A DNA stretch of 10,003 nucleotides from the NCBI GenBank assembly GCA_017881705.1, contig JADGQP010000025.1:1-10003 (forward strand), written 5' to 3'. The first letter of the stretch is position 1; each line of letters begins with the position of its first letter. Positions 8,518 through 10,003 of this stretch are shown here, in pieces. The translations under genes were made by a program, and so were the position numbers. Under the pieces are notes generated by a model. It searched no databases. It was not told the DNA's origin and saw only the letters and a list, made by a program, of their open reading frames with translations. Source of the stretch: Christensenellaceae bacterium (GTDB taxonomy: Bacteria > Bacillota > Clostridia > Christensenellales > Aristaeellaceae).

Positions 8518-9297
8518 ATGCCCTATATGTATGAAACTCACCTGCACACCTGCGAAGCCAGCGCCTGTGGTATCGCGCATGGACGCGACTATATTCCCGT
8601 ATACCGGGACAGGGGTTATCAGGGGATGTTCGTGACCGATCACTTTTTCGGCGGCAACACCGCCGTAGACCGGGCAATGCCCTGGCGTGATCAGGTGGAC
8701 GCTTTCTGCGAGGGTTACGAGCAGGCGAAAGCCGAGGGCGACCGCCGCAGTTTTCAGGTACTTTTCGGCTGGGAACAGGGATATGACGGCGACGAATATC
8801 TGGTATACGGGCTGGACAGGGCGTGGCTGTACGAGCACCCGGAGGTGAAAAGCTGGACGCGCGCCCAACAGTATGCCGAGGTGCACCGCTATGGCGGATG
8901 CGTGGTACAGGCGCACCCTTTCCGCGACCGCAGCTATATCCGCCGCATTTTTCTGAACACCGCGTGCGTGGACGGGGTGGAGGTATACAACGTTGCCAAT
9001 TCCGCAGAGGAAAACGTGCTGGCGTACCGTTATGCGAAAAACCTGGGCCTGACCATGCTGGCGGGCAGCGATGTGCACAGCCTGGCGTGGCGGGAGTATT
9101 CCGGCGTCACCCTGCCTACTCCGCTTATCAATGAGCAGGATTTTGCCGTGCGTGTGCGCGGGCGCCGACCGATTGCGCCGATCGCCCCGATGGACAAGCT
9201 GGCGAATGCGCCCGTTACAGCCGTGTCGCTGCCGGTTACGGTGCTTGGCGAGGATGCGCGGCCCGTGTCCGTACCGCTTGCGCGGTTGCTGCGCTGA
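8518..9297 (+). CDS. PHP domain metal-dependent phosphoesterase
   Basis: A 259-residue protein of the PHP (polymerase and histidinol phosphatase) superfamily. Metal-ligand motifs are visible in order: HLHT at residues 8-11, TDH at 40-42, GWE at 84-86, QAHPFR at 131-136 and GSDVH at 183-187. This set suggests an active multi-metal phosphoesterase, but the substrate cannot be told from sequence; relatives act on histidinol phosphate, 3',5'-nucleotides or oligonucleotides. The last ~70 residues are outside the core motifs. The ATG at 8518 has a modest AAAGG (8502-8506) 11 nt upstream; an in-frame ATG at 8527 is possible but less well spaced. It lies 75 bp after the transglutaminase gene, with a strong hairpin between, so it may be only partly co-transcribed with that cluster. 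Confidence 0.92.
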   Translation: MPYMYETHLHTCEASACGIAHGRDYIPVYRDRGYQGMFVTDHFFGGNTAVDRAMPWRDQVDAFCEGYEQAKAEGDRRSFQVLFGWEQGYDGDEYLVYGLDRAWLYEHPEVKSWTRAQQYAEVHRYGGCVVQAHPFRDRSYIRRIFLNTACVDGVEVYNVANSAEENVLAYRYAKNLGLTMLAGSDVHSLAWREYSGVTLPTPLINEQDFAVRVRGRRPIAPIAPMDKLANAPVTAVSLPVTVLGEDARPVSVPLARLLR

Positions 9298-9310
9298 AAC
9301 GGATGCCTAA

Positions 9311-9342
9311 GGCCGCAAAGCGGTTGAGAACGCCCGTTTTTT
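9311..9342 (+). terminator. Possible weak terminator after PHP gene
   Basis: A short stem GGCCGC (9311-9316) / GCGGTT (9320-9325), with two G-U pairs and a 3-nt loop, lies 14 bp after the PHP stop. A run of six T (9337-9342) follows, but 11 nt beyond the stem, which is farther than in a normal intrinsic terminator. A second tiny stem, CCCG/CGGG, encloses the T-run. Support is weak. Confidence 0.25.
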
Positions 9343-9365
9343 CGCGGGGAATTTACCAAATAGTC

Positions 9366-9394
9366 TTGCAATTTAATCGGAGTTCGTGTATGAT
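9366..9394 (+). promoter_or_regulatory. Promoter for tRNA-Thr
   Basis: A -35 box TTGCAA (9366-9371, 4 of 6 matches), a 17-bp spacer and a -10 box TATGAT (9389-9394, 5 of 6 matches). Transcription would start near 9401, about 14 nt before the mature tRNA 5' end. A GATAAT hexamer at 9392-9397 overlaps the -10 box as an alternative. Confidence 0.65.
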
Positions 9395-9414
9395 AATCGC
9401 GTTGCCCAAAACGG

Positions 9415-9490
9415 GCTGATGTAGCTCAGTCGGTAGAGCACATCCTTGGTAAGGATGAGGTCACGCGTTCGAATCGCGTCATCAGCTCCA
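9415..9490 (+). tRNA. tRNA-Thr (anticodon GGT)
   Basis: A complete cloverleaf. The acceptor stem GCTGATG (9415-9421) pairs with CATCAGC (9480-9486). The D arm is GCTC...GAGC (9424-9439). The anticodon stem CATCC/GGATG encloses the loop TTGGTAA (9446-9452) with anticodon GGT at 9448-9450, which reads ACC and ACU threonine codons. The T arm ACGCG/CGCGT encloses TTCGAAT (9468-9474). Discriminator T9487 is followed by an encoded CCA (9488-9490). The gene has its own promoter and terminator. Its 3' end faces a tyrosine recombinase gene, so it is a likely integration target. Confidence 0.97.
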
Positions 9491-9495
9491 ACGTG

Positions 9496-9527
9496 AAACC
9501 CCCACGCCGTAAAGGTTTGGGGGTTTT
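9496..9527 (+). terminator. Intrinsic terminator of tRNA-Thr
   Basis: The stem AAACCCCCA (9496-9504) pairs with TGGGGGTTT (9518-9526), 9 bp, around a 13-nt loop. The 3' arm runs into TTTT (9524-9527), then GC and TTTG. The position, 5 nt after the encoded CCA, fits termination of the tRNA transcript. Confidence 0.75.
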
Positions 9528-9660
9528 GCTTTGAGCTGTTTTATAATACTAATTTTGACCTCCGCTCCAATTCTGCTCCAACCAGCTTTTTTCACGCTGT
9601 TTTAAGGGGTATTTTCATGTGATTTTACGGGCGATTCTATATTTCATTTCCCGAAAAAGT

Positions 9661-9756
9661 GTACCGTTAATCCCACTAATTCAGATATTGTTGTGTGGTA
9701 AGGGTTTGAGCTGTACCACCAATAGCCCAATAATGAACCGTAAATGTACCGCAAAT
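9661..9756 (+). repeat. Four 11-bp direct repeats, consensus GTACCGNNAAT
   Basis: Copies are GTACCGTTAAT (9661-9671), GTACCACCAAT (9713-9723), GAACCGTAAAT (9735-9745) and GTACCGCAAAT (9746-9756), all in the same orientation. Start-to-start distances are 52, 22 and 11 bp, close to whole helical turns, and the last two copies abut. They lie just downstream of the recombinase stop codon. Tyrosine integrases with an N-terminal arm-binding domain use short same-strand repeats of this kind; that role is inferred. Confidence 0.5.
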
Positions 9757-9798
9757 GCCGAGAATTAAGTATTATCAAGGCTTTCGGCAATGTATCAA

Positions 9799-10003
9799 TT
9801 ATTCGTATGTGCCCATCATCTGCATCATACTAGCCTTGTGCGTCGGGTCGCTGTGAACATACTTGCGAAGCGTGGTTGCTACATCGGCATGGCCTAGAAT
9901 CTCGCTCAAGCCTTTAATGTCATTGTCATGAGCAACCCAGCGGGTGGCGAAGCTGTGCCGGAGGCCGTGTAATGTTATCACGGTAACGCCTGCCTGTTCT
10001 ATG
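9799..10003 (-). CDS. Tyrosine recombinase/integrase, C-terminal part (runs off window)
   Basis: The C-terminal ~68 residues of a phage-type integrase; the frame stays open to base 10003, so the N-terminal and most of the catalytic domain lie outside the window. The GTG at 9979-9981 is internal and is not a credible start. Visible catalytic residues are the HxxR pair in LHGLRHSFATR, the later His in ILGHADVATT and the nucleophilic Tyr in LRKYVHS. This is the conserved order for site-specific tyrosine recombinases of prophages and conjugative elements. The gene ends about 310 bp from the tRNA-Thr 3' end and points toward it, the typical position at one end of a tRNA-inserted element. The catalytic part seen looks intact, with a normal TAA stop. 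Confidence 0.9.
   Translation of the reverse strand, partial: IEQAGVTVITLHGLRHSFATRWVAHDNDIKGLSEILGHADVATTLRKYVHSDPTHKASMMQMMGTYE

Larger units (their letters stand above)
9491..9798. other. AT-rich noncoding region with clustered repeats (candidate attachment region)
   Basis: About 308 bp without a convincing gene lie between the tRNA 3' end and the stop of a convergent recombinase gene. After the terminator the base composition drops; by hand count, 9601-9660 and 9721-9780 are roughly one-third G+C. Several direct repeats are present: GCTCCAA at 9485, 9564 and 9575; TTTGAGCTGT at 9530 and 9705; GCTGTTTTA at 9535 and 9596; and the four 11-mers listed separately. The layout fits the attL or attR flank of an integrated element. 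The exact crossover site cannot be fixed without the other end. Confidence 0.55.

Noticed and set aside
8443..9078. 211-codon minus-strand open frame opposite the PHP gene
   Set aside because: The plus-strand frame has all PHP metal-binding motifs; this one has none and would be convergent with the transglutaminase gene.
9661..9756. CRISPR-like array from the repeated 11-mers
   Set aside because: Units are only 11 bp, spacing is irregular (52, 22, 11) and two copies abut, so there are no spacers; no cas gene is in view.

Overview
The window looks like chromosomal DNA of a Gram-positive, Clostridia-like Firmicute. The evidence is strong AAAGGAG/GGAGG-type ribosome binding sites at short spacing, sigma-A-type promoters with 17-18 bp spacers, a tRNA gene with encoded CCA, and the gene families themselves. 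The placement is an inference, since no rRNA or other lineage marker is present. Bases 1 to about 9530 are moderately GC-rich and densely coding. The last ~470 bases are clearly more AT-rich.

Left block, minus strand (44-3533): prfC (peptide chain release factor 3) followed 46 bp later by typA/bipA (ribosome-associated GTPase). They probably form a two-gene operon driven by a promoter at 3584-3613.

Middle block, plus strand (3749-9297): a MoxR-family AAA+ ATPase, a DUF58 membrane protein and a large membrane transglutaminase with a C-terminal DUF4129-like domain are closely spaced, and the first is served by its own promoter (3672-3700). This trio is a widespread but poorly understood module. 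The usual inference is that the ATPase acts with the DUF58 protein (vWA-like fold) as a chaperone/remodelling pair, and that the transglutaminase displays a Cys-His-Asp catalytic domain outside the membrane. A PHP-family metal-dependent phosphoesterase follows after an 18-bp GC-rich hairpin. The prfC and moxR promoters diverge from one 215-bp intergenic region that contains a possible operator.

Right block (about 9360-10003): a tRNA-Thr(GGT) gene with its own promoter and terminator is followed by 308 bp of AT-rich noncoding DNA full of short repeats. After that comes the C-terminal end of a tyrosine recombinase that reads toward the tRNA and runs off the window. This is the usual layout at the end of an integrative element inserted in the 3' end of a tRNA gene. 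The repeats include four same-orientation 11-mers (consensus GTACCGNNAAT) at near-helical spacing, which are candidate integrase arm-binding sites.

Most of the window is ordinary conserved sequence. The parts most worth following up are the element end beside tRNA-Thr and the MoxR/DUF58/transglutaminase/PHP cluster. I did not see a clearly new biological system inside these 10 kb; any novel cargo would lie beyond base 10003.
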